NCBI GenBank assembly: GCA_958296385.1 | Contig: OY282494.1 | Span: 2,872,981-2,936,980, forward strand | Direction: 5' to 3' | DNA length: 64,000 nucleotides | Origin: an uncultured Dehalococcoidia bacterium | GTDB lineage: Bacteria; Chloroflexota; Dehalococcoidia; Lucifugimonadales; UBA3495 | Shown: one piece after another, positions 24,379 to 32,816 of the stretch | How the letters are laid out: the number at the start of each line of letters is the position of its first letter | Numbering within the stretch: the stretch's first letter is position 1 | Translations under genes and position numbers: made by a program | Notes under the pieces: model-generated | The model's database searches: none | What the model saw: the letters and a program-made list of their open reading frames with translations, nothing else | What the model was told of the DNA's origin: nothing

Positions 24379-25299
24379 TCAGCGGAACCCGGCGATTGCA
24401 TCGGCCAGTTCAGCCAGGCGTTGCGGGGATACCCCCTTGCCCTGCGCCAGGGGCAGCGTGGCAATTGTCAGCTCCCGGTACAGCGGCGCCAGGTGGGGGG
24501 CGTGGTGGGTTAGTGCGGCCAGGTGTGCTGCTGTGGTGGCGGCGTCGCCGCGCACGGCGGGGCCGGTTGCGGCGGCCAGCGTGCCGGCGTTGGCGATGGC
24601 CTCCACCGTTGCCCGCACTAACGGCATAACTGCGCTGGCCCCGTCGTCGGCGTGCAGGCCCAGCGGTTCCCACAGGCTGATGGCGGCGTGCAGCAGCGTT
24701 GCCACGTAGCCGCAGCCCAGCACCGCGCTGGCGTGGTACAGCGGCCGCAGCTCATCGGAGATTGCGATGGCCCGCCCGCCCAGCGCGGCCGCCAGATTCG
24801 GCAGATACGATTCCAGCCAGCCGTTGGCGGCGATGGCAAACGTCACCCCGTCCAGACGCCGGGCCGCGTCGGCCGGCTCGCTGAGGCCGGCAAAGGTCTG
24901 GAAGGGGTGCAGCGCGCCCACTGCTGCGCCGGCGTCCGCCGCCGATTCCAGCAGCTCTACCGACGCCGCCCCGCAGCAGTGGGCCACGCCCTGCCCGCTG
25001 CGCCAGTCCACGCCGGATGCAACGCCGGCAATCGCCCCGTCGGGCGTGGTGATGAACACCAGGTCGCAAGCATCGGCAACCGGCTGCGCCGCGTCCATTG
25101 CGATGCAGCCGGGGATGCGGGCGGCCAGCCAGTCGGCGCTCTCCCGGCGGCGGCTGGCGGCGGCGGTTACGGGGCGCCCCGCCGCGTCCAGCGCCAGGGC
25201 CAGCCCCCGCCCCAGCGTGCCAATGCCGATAAAGCCAATCTTGACGTCGCCGTCCGTCTTGATGTCGCTGTCCGTCTTGATATTGCTATCCGCTGCCAT
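24379..25299 (-). CDS. Rossmann/DUF2520 reductase, candidate ketopantoate reductase
   Basis: The 306-residue protein has an N-terminal NAD(P)-binding fold (VKIGFIGIGTLGRGLALALD) and an ITTPDGAI segment. The C-terminal helical domain (HPFQTFAGLSEPADAARRLD, YHASAVLGCGYVATLLHAA) matches the Rossmann-like plus DUF2520 family. Related proteins often sit with pantothenate genes and are proposed ketopantoate reductases; panB lies 2.5 kb away, so that role is plausible. GAGG lies 8 nt before ATG 25299. It overlaps the end of the upstream peptidase gene by 14 bp. The N-terminus carries short DIKTD repeats. Confidence 0.82.
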   Translation of the reverse strand: MAADSNIKTDSDIKTDGDVKIGFIGIGTLGRGLALALDAAGRPVTAAASRRRESADWLAARIPGCIAMDAAQPVADACDLVFITTPDGAIAGVASGVDWRSGQGVAHCCGAASVELLESAADAGAAVGALHPFQTFAGLSEPADAARRLDGVTFAIAANGWLESYLPNLAAALGGRAIAISDELRPLYHASAVLGCGYVATLLHAAISLWEPLGLHADDGASAVMPLVRATVEAIANAGTLAAATGPAVRGDAATTAAHLAALTHHAPHLAPLYRELTIATLPLAQGKGVSPQRLAELADAIAGFR

Positions 25300-26308
25300 C
25301 GTCAACACCTCGTCTTGCCAACTCGCCCACCGCCGGCGCTCCGGCCAGGCCGGTTGCGGATTGGATGGCGTCCAGAACCGCCAGCGCGGTTACGTGCGTT
25401 GCGGCGGCGACAATGGCCATCAGGTCAACCGGCGCCGGGTGGCGGCCCGTGGCCAGGCAGAACAGCGTATCGCCGTCGTTGGGCGTGTGGCACGGGCGTA
25501 TCGCCAGCGCCAGCCCGTCGTGTGCCGACGATGCCACGAAGTTGGCCTGCATCTTGTCCAGTGCGGCGTCGGTAGCCACGGCGCCGATGGTAGTGTTGAC
25601 CAGCGGCGCAGCAGCGGCGGCGCCGGCTGCCGTGCCGTCCAGCATGATTGCCACCGGGTCGGCCAGCGACCCATCCGGCCGGCGCGGCCCGGCGAGCAGC
25701 TGGCCGGTGCGATGGTCAAAGACGCCGCCCCAGGCGTTGACGGCGACCGCCGCGCCCACCGTTATGCCGTCGGCCAGCGTGCAAACCGCCGAACCGATGC
25801 CGCCCTTGATGGCGCCAGCCGCCCCCAGCCCCTTGGCCACCGTAGCGCCGGCGCCGGCGCCGATGCTGCCCACCGGCATCGGGTTCACGGATGCGGCGGA
25901 TGCGGCGGCGTACCCGGCGGCGGCATCGGGCCGCACGGACGCCGCGCCAACGCCCAAATCGTAAAGGATTGCCGCCGGCACGATTGGCACGTAAGCGTGG
26001 TGCGTCGCAAAACCGATGCCCCGTTCCTCCAGCCAGCGCTGCGCTCCGGACGCCGCCGCCAGCCCGAAAGCGCTGCCGCCGCTGAGCAGCACGGCGTGCA
26101 CCCGCGCCACCCGATTAACCGGATTGAGCAGGTCGGTTTCGCGGGTTCCCGGCGAGCCGCCGCGCACGGCAACGCCGCCAACCGCCCCCTCCCGGCACAG
26201 CAGCACGGTGCAGCCGGTAGCGGCGTCAAAATCCGTCCAATGCCCCGCCGCAACGCCCGGCACGCCGGTAATCGTCCGCCCGGCGGCATTGTCGTCAGAG
26301 ATGGACAT
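25286..26308 (-). CDS. P1-family (DmpA-like) aminopeptidase
   Basis: The 340-residue protein matches self-processing N-terminal nucleophile peptidases of the DmpA/P1 group. It has GVAVRGGSPGTRETDLLNP, AVLLSGGSAFGLAAASGAQRW, and a putative autocleavage site at Asn-Thr-Thr-Ile near residue 240, with Thr rather than Ser as likely nucleophile. Such enzymes remove N-terminal amino acids from small peptides and amides. Its stop overlaps the start of the DUF2520 reductase, indicating co-translation. Confidence 0.87.
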   Translation of the reverse strand: MSISDDNAAGRTITGVPGVAAGHWTDFDAATGCTVLLCREGAVGGVAVRGGSPGTRETDLLNPVNRVARVHAVLLSGGSAFGLAAASGAQRWLEERGIGFATHHAYVPIVPAAILYDLGVGAASVRPDAAAGYAAASAASVNPMPVGSIGAGAGATVAKGLGAAGAIKGGIGSAVCTLADGITVGAAVAVNAWGGVFDHRTGQLLAGPRRPDGSLADPVAIMLDGTAAGAAAAAPLVNTTIGAVATDAALDKMQANFVASSAHDGLALAIRPCHTPNDGDTLFCLATGRHPAPVDLMAIVAAATHVTALAVLDAIQSATGLAGAPAVGELARRGVDDGSG

Positions 26309-26338
26309 AAGAGGAATATGCGCCCGGCATTGCAGCGT

Positions 26339-27577
26339 TCACGCGTCGGCGTCCAGCCCGGCCAGCAGCCGTTCGGCCCGTTCCAATAGCAACTGCTGGC
26401 GTTCCGGGTTCACGCTGCGGCTTTCCAGATACATTCGCAAGGCCGCCAGCGGCTGCAAGTCGGACGCCTCGGCCGGCGCCCGCCGCCGCTGCTGGTCCGT
26501 CGTCTCGCGGGCGATGCTGGCGATGTAGTGTGCCGCTGACAGCGCCTGCCGCAGCTCTGCATCCCGCACTTGTGCCGACTGCGCGGCGGACAGTTTCAGC
26601 CGCAGGCGCACGACGGCGCCGGATACGTTCCGTCGCTCAATGGCCCGCACCACAAAGCCCGTCGGGTTGTCCTCGTGCTCCGGCACCGCGGCGTCAACGG
26701 TTACGAAAGGACGGACGTTGACCGGCTGGAATCGGAAATCCGTCATCCGCTGGCCCCGGGGCGCGTTGGGGTCAATGTCCACGATGCAGAACCCTTTTTC
26801 GTCCGCCTCCTCGGAGAAGTCAACCCGTTGCAGGCTGCCGGAATACACCACCATCGGGCTGGCGGGGCGCAGTATCTGATGCTTGTGGATATGCCCCAGC
26901 GCGGCGTATTCCAGCTGCGGCTGCCCGATGGCGCTGATGTTCAGCACGTGGTCGCTGCCCAGCATCATTGAGCGTTCGGTGCCGACGGTGGCGCCGTTGA
27001 CGGTAACGTGGCCGGCGAGGATGGCCGGCACGTCCGGGTTAAGCGCCTGCGCCTGCCCCAGCACGGCGTTGGTCATCCGCTCCTCCGTCGCCCGCCGGAT
27101 GTCCTCAATGGACAGCCCCCGCGTCCCCGGGCTGGCCAGCATCGCCCCCCGGCTGGGCCACGGCACCGCCAGCACCTGCACCGGCCCGCCCGGCGTGCTG
27201 ACGGTATGATTGCCCAGACGCGCTGCCACGGTAACGTTGGGCACGTCCAGCGTAGAGAATATCTCCACCGAGTTAGCCCGGCTGGACGCCGCCGGCAGGT
27301 CGTGATTGCCGGCCAGCAGAAAGGTGGGGATGCCGGCGGCCGACAGCCGGCGCAGCCGCAGCGCAAACGCCCGCTGGTGCGTCTGCGACGGGTCGCGCCC
27401 CTTGTAAGCATCGCCGGCCAGCAAAACCAGGTCAACGGCGTTGGACAGCGCAAACTCCACCAGCTCGTCAAAAGCGGCCAGAAAATCGCCCAGCCGGGTG
27501 GACAGCCCGGTATCCGGGTCAATCCGGCCAAAGTTCTCAACACCGATGTGCAAGTCGGAAAAGTGCAGCAGGCGCAT
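26339..27577 (-). CDS. SbcD/Mre11-like DNA repair exonuclease
   Basis: The 412-residue calcineurin-like phosphoesterase contains the metal motifs LLHFSDLHIG, VLLAGDAYKGRDP, LLAGNHD, ILAGHVTVNG and ALGHIHKHQ, as in SbcD/Mre11. These proteins trim DNA hairpins and blocked double-strand ends, normally with the SMC-like ATPase SbcC. No sbcC is adjacent; the gene downstream on this strand is a P1 peptidase. ATG at 27577 begins MRLLHFSDLH, the family N-terminus, although the frame is open further upstream. Confidence 0.87.
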   Translation of the reverse strand: MRLLHFSDLHIGVENFGRIDPDTGLSTRLGDFLAAFDELVEFALSNAVDLVLLAGDAYKGRDPSQTHQRAFALRLRRLSAAGIPTFLLAGNHDLPAASSRANSVEIFSTLDVPNVTVAARLGNHTVSTPGGPVQVLAVPWPSRGAMLASPGTRGLSIEDIRRATEERMTNAVLGQAQALNPDVPAILAGHVTVNGATVGTERSMMLGSDHVLNISAIGQPQLEYAALGHIHKHQILRPASPMVVYSGSLQRVDFSEEADEKGFCIVDIDPNAPRGQRMTDFRFQPVNVRPFVTVDAAVPEHEDNPTGFVVRAIERRNVSGAVVRLRLKLSAAQSAQVRDAELRQALSAAHYIASIARETTDQQRRRAPAEASDLQPLAALRMYLESRSVNPERQQLLLERAERLLAGLDADA

Positions 27578-27665
27578 AATCTGGTAACGGTTTCGGCAGC
27601 CGGCAACAGCCCGCCGGGGTTCGTACACTATACACGTTAAAATGGAATGTTAGCCAAAAGCCCGC

Positions 27666-27671
27666 TATAAT
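27666..27671 (+). promoter_or_regulatory. -10 element of the Uma2 gene
   Basis: TATAAT lies 38 bp upstream of the ATG at 27709, in the divergent region with the SbcD-like gene. No clear -35 is seen. Confidence 0.4.
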
Positions 27672-27708
27672 AAGCTGCGCCGTGTCCCGCCAGGTTCCGG
27701 AGTTCAGT

Positions 27709-28491
27709 ATGACCACTACTACCACCAGCGCCGCCAAAACGCCGCCGCCTCCGGGCCGTTTCCGGTTCCCGGAGCCGCCCCCACGTGAGCCGGATGAATC
27801 AATGACTAGCCACAGACAAGTTCACCTGGTGGGCGGCGGAATGCACCTCATCAAGCACCTGGGCAATCCCGAAACTACTCTCGTGGGCGCTGACCTTTGG
27901 ATGGCGCACGGCCCGCGCCCCGGCGCCCGGGGCCTGCGCCGGCCCGATTTGCTCATCGCCTTTGACGTTGACCCGCAGGCTTACGAGGACACCGGGGGTT
28001 ATCTGATAACGGAGCAGGGCAAGCCGCCGGACTTTGTGCTGGAGGTGGCGTCGGTGAGCACCGCCGACGTGGACGTGGAACAAAAGCCCGGCGAATACGC
28101 CGCGCTGGGCATCCTGGAATACTGGCGTTTTGACGAAACGGGGGAGTTTCACGGCGACCGGCTGGCCGGTGACCGTTTGGTGAATGGCCAGTATGAGCCC
28201 ATCCCCATTGAGGAATTGCCGGACGGTTCTTTGCAGGGGTATAGCCCCGTGCTGAACCTGTACATCCGGTGGGAGCCCGTCCCGGAGGCACGGGGACGGT
28301 TGGGCTGGTACGACCCGGAAACGGGGCAGCACATCCCGACGTTTGACGATGAGCGGGAGGGGCGTCTCATGGAGCGGGAGGGCCGCCTCATTGAGCAGGA
28401 GGGCCGACTCCGGGCCGAGGCCCGCGCTGCTGCCGCCGAGGCGCGGAATCGGGAGTTGGAGGCGGAGTTGCGGCGATTGCGTGGCGGTTAG
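27709..28491 (+). CDS. Uma2-family (DUF820) putative endonuclease
   Basis: The 260-residue protein has the DUF820 version of the PD-(D/E)XK fold. An acidic residue is in RRPDLLIAFDV, Glu in PDFVLEVAS, and Lys in QKPGEYAALGILEYWRFD. A C-terminal coiled coil rich in REGRLMEREGRLIEQEGRL repeats follows (about 215-260), common in Chloroflexota copies. GGAG lies 6 nt before the ATG at 27709; an in-frame upstream start lacks support. The role is unknown; DUF820 genes multiply in cyanobacteria and Chloroflexota and are linked to mobile DNA by fold only. Confidence 0.82.
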   Translation: MTTTTTSAAKTPPPPGRFRFPEPPPREPDESMTSHRQVHLVGGGMHLIKHLGNPETTLVGADLWMAHGPRPGARGLRRPDLLIAFDVDPQAYEDTGGYLITEQGKPPDFVLEVASVSTADVDVEQKPGEYAALGILEYWRFDETGEFHGDRLAGDRLVNGQYEPIPIEELPDGSLQGYSPVLNLYIRWEPVPEARGRLGWYDPETGQHIPTFDDEREGRLMEREGRLIEQEGRLRAEARAAAAEARNRELEAELRRLRGG

Positions 28492-28584
28492 CGGTTAGTT
28501 GAGAGCAGCGTTTCGTTGCCGGCGGTTTATTAGCCTGTGGGGGAATGGACGCTCAAAATGGCCCAAAGCAGCGGATTCAAGGGC

Positions 28585-28611
28585 TTGACAGGTATCAACG
28601 GATGCTATACT
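28585..28611 (+). promoter_or_regulatory. promoter of ncRNA element 2, copy 2
   Basis: TTGACA (28585-28590), a 15-bp spacer and TATACT (28606-28611), then CTCTATT, match copy 1. Confidence 0.7.
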
Positions 28612-28696
28612 CTCTATTGTAAGCGCTGGGGTGGCCGGGACATCCCACCCGCGATTACCAGATAACCGCCAGGTTGCTCTGCACAGGAGGTGCGAA

Positions 28697-28774
28697 GTGG
28701 TTTCGCTGATTACGCTGAACCATAGATGGCAATTTCCGATTACACGCCCTGTCGGTGGCGCCGTTGCGCTCTGA
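28697..28774 (+). CDS. conserved 25-residue peptide inside element 2, copy 2
   Basis: A GTG start 6 nt after AGGAGG opens a frame reading VVSLITLNHRWQFPITRPVG, then GAVAL and TGA. It matches the peptide at 4607-4684 in length and at 18 of 25 residues, with some silent codon differences. The C-terminal RPVGG codons also form one arm of the 11-bp RNA hairpin, so part of the conservation could reflect RNA structure. Confidence 0.6.
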   Translation: MVSLITLNHRWQFPITRPVGGAVAL

Positions 28775-28932
28775 CTGGCAACCGGCCAGCCGAGCCGCCC
28801 CAAGACAAACCGCGTAACCGACAGGGCATCCAGCAGGCATCGGGTTCTCCGACTGCCGCCAGCGCGTAGCGGTGCCAGCCAGACGCAGAACCAGCCGGCC
28901 CGGACGAAGGCCCGCCCCGATGCCGGACAACA

Positions 28933-28972
28933 AGCCAGGTATCCGACTGTTTATCGGCGCCTGGCTTTCTCT
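28933..28972 (+). terminator. intrinsic terminator of element 2, copy 2
   Basis: AGCCAGG (28933-28939) pairs with CCTGGCT (28960-28966), followed by TTCTCT. The loop contains a second small pairing. Confidence 0.65.
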
Positions 28973-29019
28973 ATGCCTCCGGGCCAATCCCGCTATCGCT
29001 CCGCCTTGCCCCGGGGCGG

Positions 29020-29446
29020 CCGGGAGTTCTACGACATCACCGTTGTCGGCGCGGACAAGATGAAACTGGCCGTGTCAGGCTGCCCCCGCAACTGCGCCGA
29101 GTCCAGCACCAAAGACCTGGGCGCCACCGCCATTGATGGCGGCAAGTGGGAGGTGTACGTCGTCGTCGTCGGCTCCCGCGTCCGCAAGGGCGATACGCGG
29201 TGCACCGTCGACTCCCACGATGCGGTGCTGCGGTACATGGGGCGGTTTATGCAGTATTACCGGGAGAACGCCAAGTACCTGGAGCGCACCTACGACTTTG
29301 CCTAACGCATCGGCATCGCCCGCCGGCGCGAGATTCCGGTTGACGACAGCGCGGGGATTTGCGCCCGGCTGGAATCCGAAGCGCCCATCCACCCCAACGA
29401 GTTCGTAACCGCGAACGACGCCGGCGAGATACTGCTGACGTTGTGA
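29020..29446 (+). pseudogene. nirB-like nitrite/sulfite reductase remnant
   Basis: The fragment encodes the C-terminal part of a siroheme nitrite reductase large subunit: MKLAVSGCPRNCAESSTKDL with the CxxxC iron-sulfur ligands, then RYMGRFMQYYRENAKYLERT. An in-frame TAA at 29303-29305 interrupts the protein just after TYDFA. Homology-like sequence continues after it (RIGIARRREIPVDDS ...) to a TGA at 29444. The first 500 or so residues of a NirB are absent; the fragment begins about 50 bp after the element 2 terminator. It is a decayed relic, unless the stop is a sequencing error. Confidence 0.75.
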
Positions 29447-29514
29447 ACCAATTTACTGGTGTATGATGGGGCAAATCGCAAACCCGTTTCACCAACGCCC
29501 GGAGGTATGAGCAG

Positions 29515-29895
29515 ATGCAGGCAGTCAGGATTTACACGGGAGAGGACGGCGAGTCGCACATCGAGGACATGGAGCTGCCCTTTGAGCAGGTTGGCCACGC
29601 TATGCGGACGGCCACGCAAGGCGCAACCGGCGTCCAGTTCAGCAAACTTGGCCCCGGCCAGCTGGTGGAGTTTCACACCGCCCCCCGCCGCCAGTACGTC
29701 ATCACCCTGCAAGGCCAGGTGGAGATTGGCCTCGGCGACGGCAGCAAGCGCATATTCAACGTAGTCGACATTGAGCTGTGCGAGGACCTCACCGGCCGGG
29801 GGCACACCACCCGCAGCGTCGGCAGCATCGACCGCGTCAGCGTACAAATCCCCCTGGCCGACCAGACGCCCGGCGGCGGATTCGGCGTAGCCTGA
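29515..29895 (+). CDS. cupin-fold small protein
   Basis: This 126-residue protein shows a single cupin barrel: LVEFHTAPRRQYVITLQGQVEIGLGDGSKRI supplies the first motif with one His, and EDLTGRGHTTRSVG supplies the second. Small cupins of this type occur near oxidoreductases and hydrolases and may be isomerases, lyases or sensors; the function is not assigned. GGAGG lies 9 nt before the ATG. An alpha/beta hydrolase gene follows 65 bp later and is probably co-transcribed. Confidence 0.7.
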   Translation: MQAVRIYTGEDGESHIEDMELPFEQVGHAMRTATQGATGVQFSKLGPGQLVEFHTAPRRQYVITLQGQVEIGLGDGSKRIFNVVDIELCEDLTGRGHTTRSVGSIDRVSVQIPLADQTPGGGFGVA

Positions 29896-29960
29896 CCTGA
29901 CCGGACGCCGGGTTGCGCCGGCGTCCGCTGCTCTCCGAACGAACACCGCAGGAGGATACT

Positions 29961-30779
29961 ATGCCCATCGCCCAACTCCCCGGCAATCTGGAGATGTACT
30001 ACGACGACGATAATTTCACCGACCCGTGGCGCGACCCGGACACGGTGGAGACCGTCGTGCTGCACCACGGCAACGCCAAAAACGGGCGGTTGTGGTACGC
30101 CTGGCCGCCGCTGCTGGCCCGCCAGTACCGGGTCATCCGGGTCGATGCGCGGGGCTTTGGCCGCTCCACCGTGCCGGCCCCCGGCTACGACTGGTCGCTG
30201 GAGGGATTCGCCGCCGACTTGCGCAACCTGCTGGACTATCTGGCGCTGGACAAAGTACATCTGATTGGCGAAACCATCGGCGGCACCATCGCCTTGCAGT
30301 TTGCCCACCAGCACCCCGAACGCCTGCACACGGTAACCACCTGCACCTCGCCCTACAACTTCACCGGCGTAGAAACCTACCAGAACTACTACCGTCTGGT
30401 AACCGAGGAGGGCGTTGAGGCGTGGGCCCGGGCCACCGGCGGCCGCCGCGTCAGCGCCGACCGCGCGCCGGAGCATCACGAGTGGTACATCCAGCAGATG
30501 GGCCAAACCGCCCGCCACGTAGTGCTGGAAACGCTGGCCTACCTGGGAACGCAAAACCTCTCCGACAAACTCCCCACCATCCAAACGCCAGCGCTGGCAA
30601 TGGTAGGCGAACTAAGCGAAGGCGACATCCCCGACCGGGCCCAAGGCCAGGCCGACCTAATGCCCAACTGCACCCTGGCCCGCGTCCCCGGCGCCAGCGG
30701 CTACGTACAACACTCCGCCCCGGAGCAATGCGTACAAACCTGGCAACAATTCATCGGCACAACACACCAGCCGGACTGA
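29961..30779 (+). CDS. alpha/beta hydrolase with Thr at the nucleophile position
   Basis: The 272-residue protein has the alpha/beta-hydrolase pattern of 3-oxoadipate enol-lactonase or C-C hydrolase relatives: VVLHHGNAKNGRLWYAW oxyanion region, GFGRSTVPAPGYDWS, then the elbow LIGETIGGTIALQFA. The elbow reads G-E-T-I-G-G, with Thr where Ser is expected. That may alter or abolish hydrolase activity. GGAGG precedes the ATG at 29961; an upstream in-frame start is less likely. It follows the cupin gene. Confidence 0.82.
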   Translation: MPIAQLPGNLEMYYDDDNFTDPWRDPDTVETVVLHHGNAKNGRLWYAWPPLLARQYRVIRVDARGFGRSTVPAPGYDWSLEGFAADLRNLLDYLALDKVHLIGETIGGTIALQFAHQHPERLHTVTTCTSPYNFTGVETYQNYYRLVTEEGVEAWARATGGRRVSADRAPEHHEWYIQQMGQTARHVVLETLAYLGTQNLSDKLPTIQTPALAMVGELSEGDIPDRAQGQADLMPNCTLARVPGASGYVQHSAPEQCVQTWQQFIGTTHQPD

Positions 30780-30831
30780 TTGACATTAGGGGGGCGCAGA
30801 ATTTCTCCGAGCGGCGGTAGCAGAATTGGTT

Positions 30832-30860
30832 TTGACCCGCCGGGGTGGTTGCCATATAAT
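30832..30860 (+). promoter_or_regulatory. promoter of the Gfo/Idh gene
   Basis: TTGACC (30832-30837) and TATAAT (30855-30860) are spaced by 17 bp, 51 bp upstream of the GTG start. This is a good sigma70-type promoter. Confidence 0.7.
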
Positions 30861-30911
30861 CGGTTGGGTTGCGCCGTTGCAGACAATTTGGCCGGCGCCG
30901 GAGGTATTACC

Positions 30912-31946
30912 GTGGCCCTTGAATCTGTCCGAGTCGGCTTGATTGGCGCCGGCCGCAACACCCGCGATCGACACATTCCCGGTTTCAATAGCACGCCCGG
31001 CGTGGAGATTGGCGCCGTGGCCAACCGCAGCCGGGAGTCCGGCCAGCGCGTGGCCGACGCTTACAACATTCCCACCGTGTACGACAGCTGGGAGGAACTG
31101 CTGGAGGATGAGAGCCTGGATGCGGTGTGCATCGGCACCTGGCCTTATATGCACCGCACGCTGACGCTGGCGTCGCTGGCGGCCGGCAAGCACGTGCTTT
31201 GCGAGGCGCGGATGGCGATGAACGCCGGCGAGGCCCACGAAATGCTGGCGGCGTCGCAGGCGTCCCCCGGCATCGTGGCGCAAATCGTGCCGTCGCCGAT
31301 GACCTTTGGCATCGACGACCTGCTGATCCGGCTGGTGTCGGAGGGCTTTCTCGGCGATTTGGTGTCGGTGGAGGTGCAATCGCTTACCGGGTTTGCCGAC
31401 CCGGAGTCAACGATGCACTGGCGGCAGGATCGGGACTTGAGCGGGTTCAACATCCTGAACATGGGCATCTGGTACGAGGCGATGATTCGCTGGGTGGGGC
31501 GCGCCACCGAGGTGATGGCGATGTCCAAGATTAGCGTGCCGCACCGGAGGGACGACGACGGCAATTGGCGGTCGGTGACGATTCCCGACACGGTGGACAT
31601 TCTGGCCCGGCTGGCCAACGGGGCCAACGCGCACCTGCGGTTCAGCGCCTGCGCCGGCCTGTCCCCCGGCAACTCGGTGTGGCTCTACGGCACTGAGGGG
31701 ACCATCCACGTGGACAACGGACTGCGGGTGTACGGCGGCAAGCGAGGCGACAGCGAGTTGCAGGAAATCGCCAACCCGCCGGAGAACCGCTACGGGTGGT
31801 CGGTAGAGCAGGAGTTCATCGCCTCAGTGCGCGACGGGGCGCCCGTGCTGCGGACGCCGTTCAACATCGGCGTGCACTACATGGAGTTCACCGAGGCGGT
31901 CACCGCCAGCGCGCAAAGCGGGGAATCCATCGCCCTGCCGCTGTAA
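30912..31946 (+). CDS. Gfo/Idh/MocA-family dehydrogenase
   Basis: The 344-residue NAD(P)-dependent enzyme has the Rossmann start VRVGLIGAGRNTRDRHIPGF and the segment AGKHVLCEARMAMNAGEAHE, where the family usually has EKP; here Glu is kept but Lys is replaced by Ala. That is notable because the Lys contributes to catalysis. The C-terminal alpha/beta domain contains FNILNMGIWYEAMIRWVG. GTG at 30912 was chosen because GGAGG lies 7 nt upstream. Substrate unknown. Confidence 0.87.
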   Translation: MALESVRVGLIGAGRNTRDRHIPGFNSTPGVEIGAVANRSRESGQRVADAYNIPTVYDSWEELLEDESLDAVCIGTWPYMHRTLTLASLAAGKHVLCEARMAMNAGEAHEMLAASQASPGIVAQIVPSPMTFGIDDLLIRLVSEGFLGDLVSVEVQSLTGFADPESTMHWRQDRDLSGFNILNMGIWYEAMIRWVGRATEVMAMSKISVPHRRDDDGNWRSVTIPDTVDILARLANGANAHLRFSACAGLSPGNSVWLYGTEGTIHVDNGLRVYGGKRGDSELQEIANPPENRYGWSVEQEFIASVRDGAPVLRTPFNIGVHYMEFTEAVTASAQSGESIALPL

Positions 31947-32009
31947 AGCCGGCGAACCTACGGGATGATGCGGACGGGGGCGGCGATACGGGCTGCCCCC
32001 GTTGCGTGT

Positions 32010-32226
32010 CGCTGCGTAGGCAATCCTTAACTTCCGGGGTGAAAGGCAGCGTCACCAGGCCGGTTGCCTCGTCAAGTATGCCAAAGCGTCGTATCGCCTC
32101 GGCAAGCCGCTTATCGAATTCTTTGCGCTCCTTGGCGCGGGCTCTGGCCAGCATTTTTGCGCGCGTTGCCCTTCTGATTTCTTCCGTTGTCCTGAACATC
32201 TCGCGCACTCCGTACAGTGGTATCAC
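32010..32226 (-). pseudogene. truncated copy of the 32289-32771 membrane-protein family
   Basis: The frame encodes GVREMFRTTEEIRRATRAKM, then FGILDEATGLVTLPFTPEV, clearly paralogous to the C-terminal half of the adjacent 160-residue protein. The N-terminal membrane region is missing and the reading frame runs into the Gfo/Idh gene on the other strand. This appears to be a tandem partial duplication. Confidence 0.6.
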
Positions 32227-32288
32227 GCTGGCTAACCGGCGGAACTACGCAAACGAAAGGCAATCCTTGCAGTTGCCCCCGTTGCGTA

Positions 32289-32771
32289 TCAGGCATCAGT
32301 CTGCTGATTGTCGTTCAGGAAATCCTCGACTTCCTGGGTGAAAGGCAGCAGTAGCACGCCGGTTGCTTCATCGCGTATGCCAAAGCGTCGCCTTGCCTCT
32401 GCATACCGGCTGTCGCGTGCCTTGCTCCCCTCGGTACGCCCCTCGGCAATCCCTTCGGTGCGCCCCTCAGCGATCCCCTCGGTGCGCCCCCGCGCGTGCC
32501 CTCTTGCCATGATTCTGGCGCGCGTTGCTTCTCTGATTTCTGCCGCTGTCCTGAACATTTCGCGTACTCCGTCAAACAGTCCGGCCAATGGTATCACAAA
32601 GGCCCAGTACAGCCGGGTTACGGCGGTTTCAAAGTACAGGTATGCCTTGACTTCCGACCCGGCGAATTCGCCCAGAATTACCAGGCTGACGGCGGCTACC
32701 AGCGTAAAGCCGCCGACTTGCCACCAGATGCCGCGGGCGGACAGTTCGTTGGGCAATTCTGACGCTCTCAT
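32289..32771 (-). CDS. small membrane protein with TEGIAEGR repeats
   Basis: The 160-residue protein has two likely membrane segments (WWQVGGFTLVAAVSLVILGEF near 16-36 and FVIPLAGLF near 58-66). A charged tail contains three RTEGIAEG-type repeats and a conserved end FGIRDEATGVLLLPFTQEVE. The architecture resembles the tandem family at 19-21 kb but the sequence differs. Such lineage-specific proteins are common in Chloroflexota; the function is unknown. It is followed by a truncated paralog. Confidence 0.6.
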   Translation of the reverse strand: MRASELPNELSARGIWWQVGGFTLVAAVSLVILGEFAGSEVKAYLYFETAVTRLYWAFVIPLAGLFDGVREMFRTAAEIREATRARIMARGHARGRTEGIAEGRTEGIAEGRTEGSKARDSRYAEARRRFGIRDEATGVLLLPFTQEVEDFLNDNQQTDA

Positions 32772-32816
32772 TGTAGCATTACGGGCAGCATCCGGGCGGC
32801 CGGCGGCGGCCTCCGG

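Larger units (their letters stand above)
28618..28972 (+). ncRNA. leader-like RNA with internal sORF, element 2 copy 2
   Basis: This is the second complete unit of the element at 4527-4879. A 5' hairpin pairs GGGTGG (28628-28633) with CCACCC (28645-28650); the sequence differs from copy 1 but the position is equivalent. AGGAGG and the 25-codon frame follow. GCCCTGTCGGT (28746-28756) pairs over 11 bp with ACCGACAGGGC (28817-28827). GGCATCGGG (28836-28844) pairs over 9 bp with CCCGATGCC (28916-28924), and a terminator closes the unit. It lies between the Uma2 gene and a nirB remnant. Confidence 0.62.
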
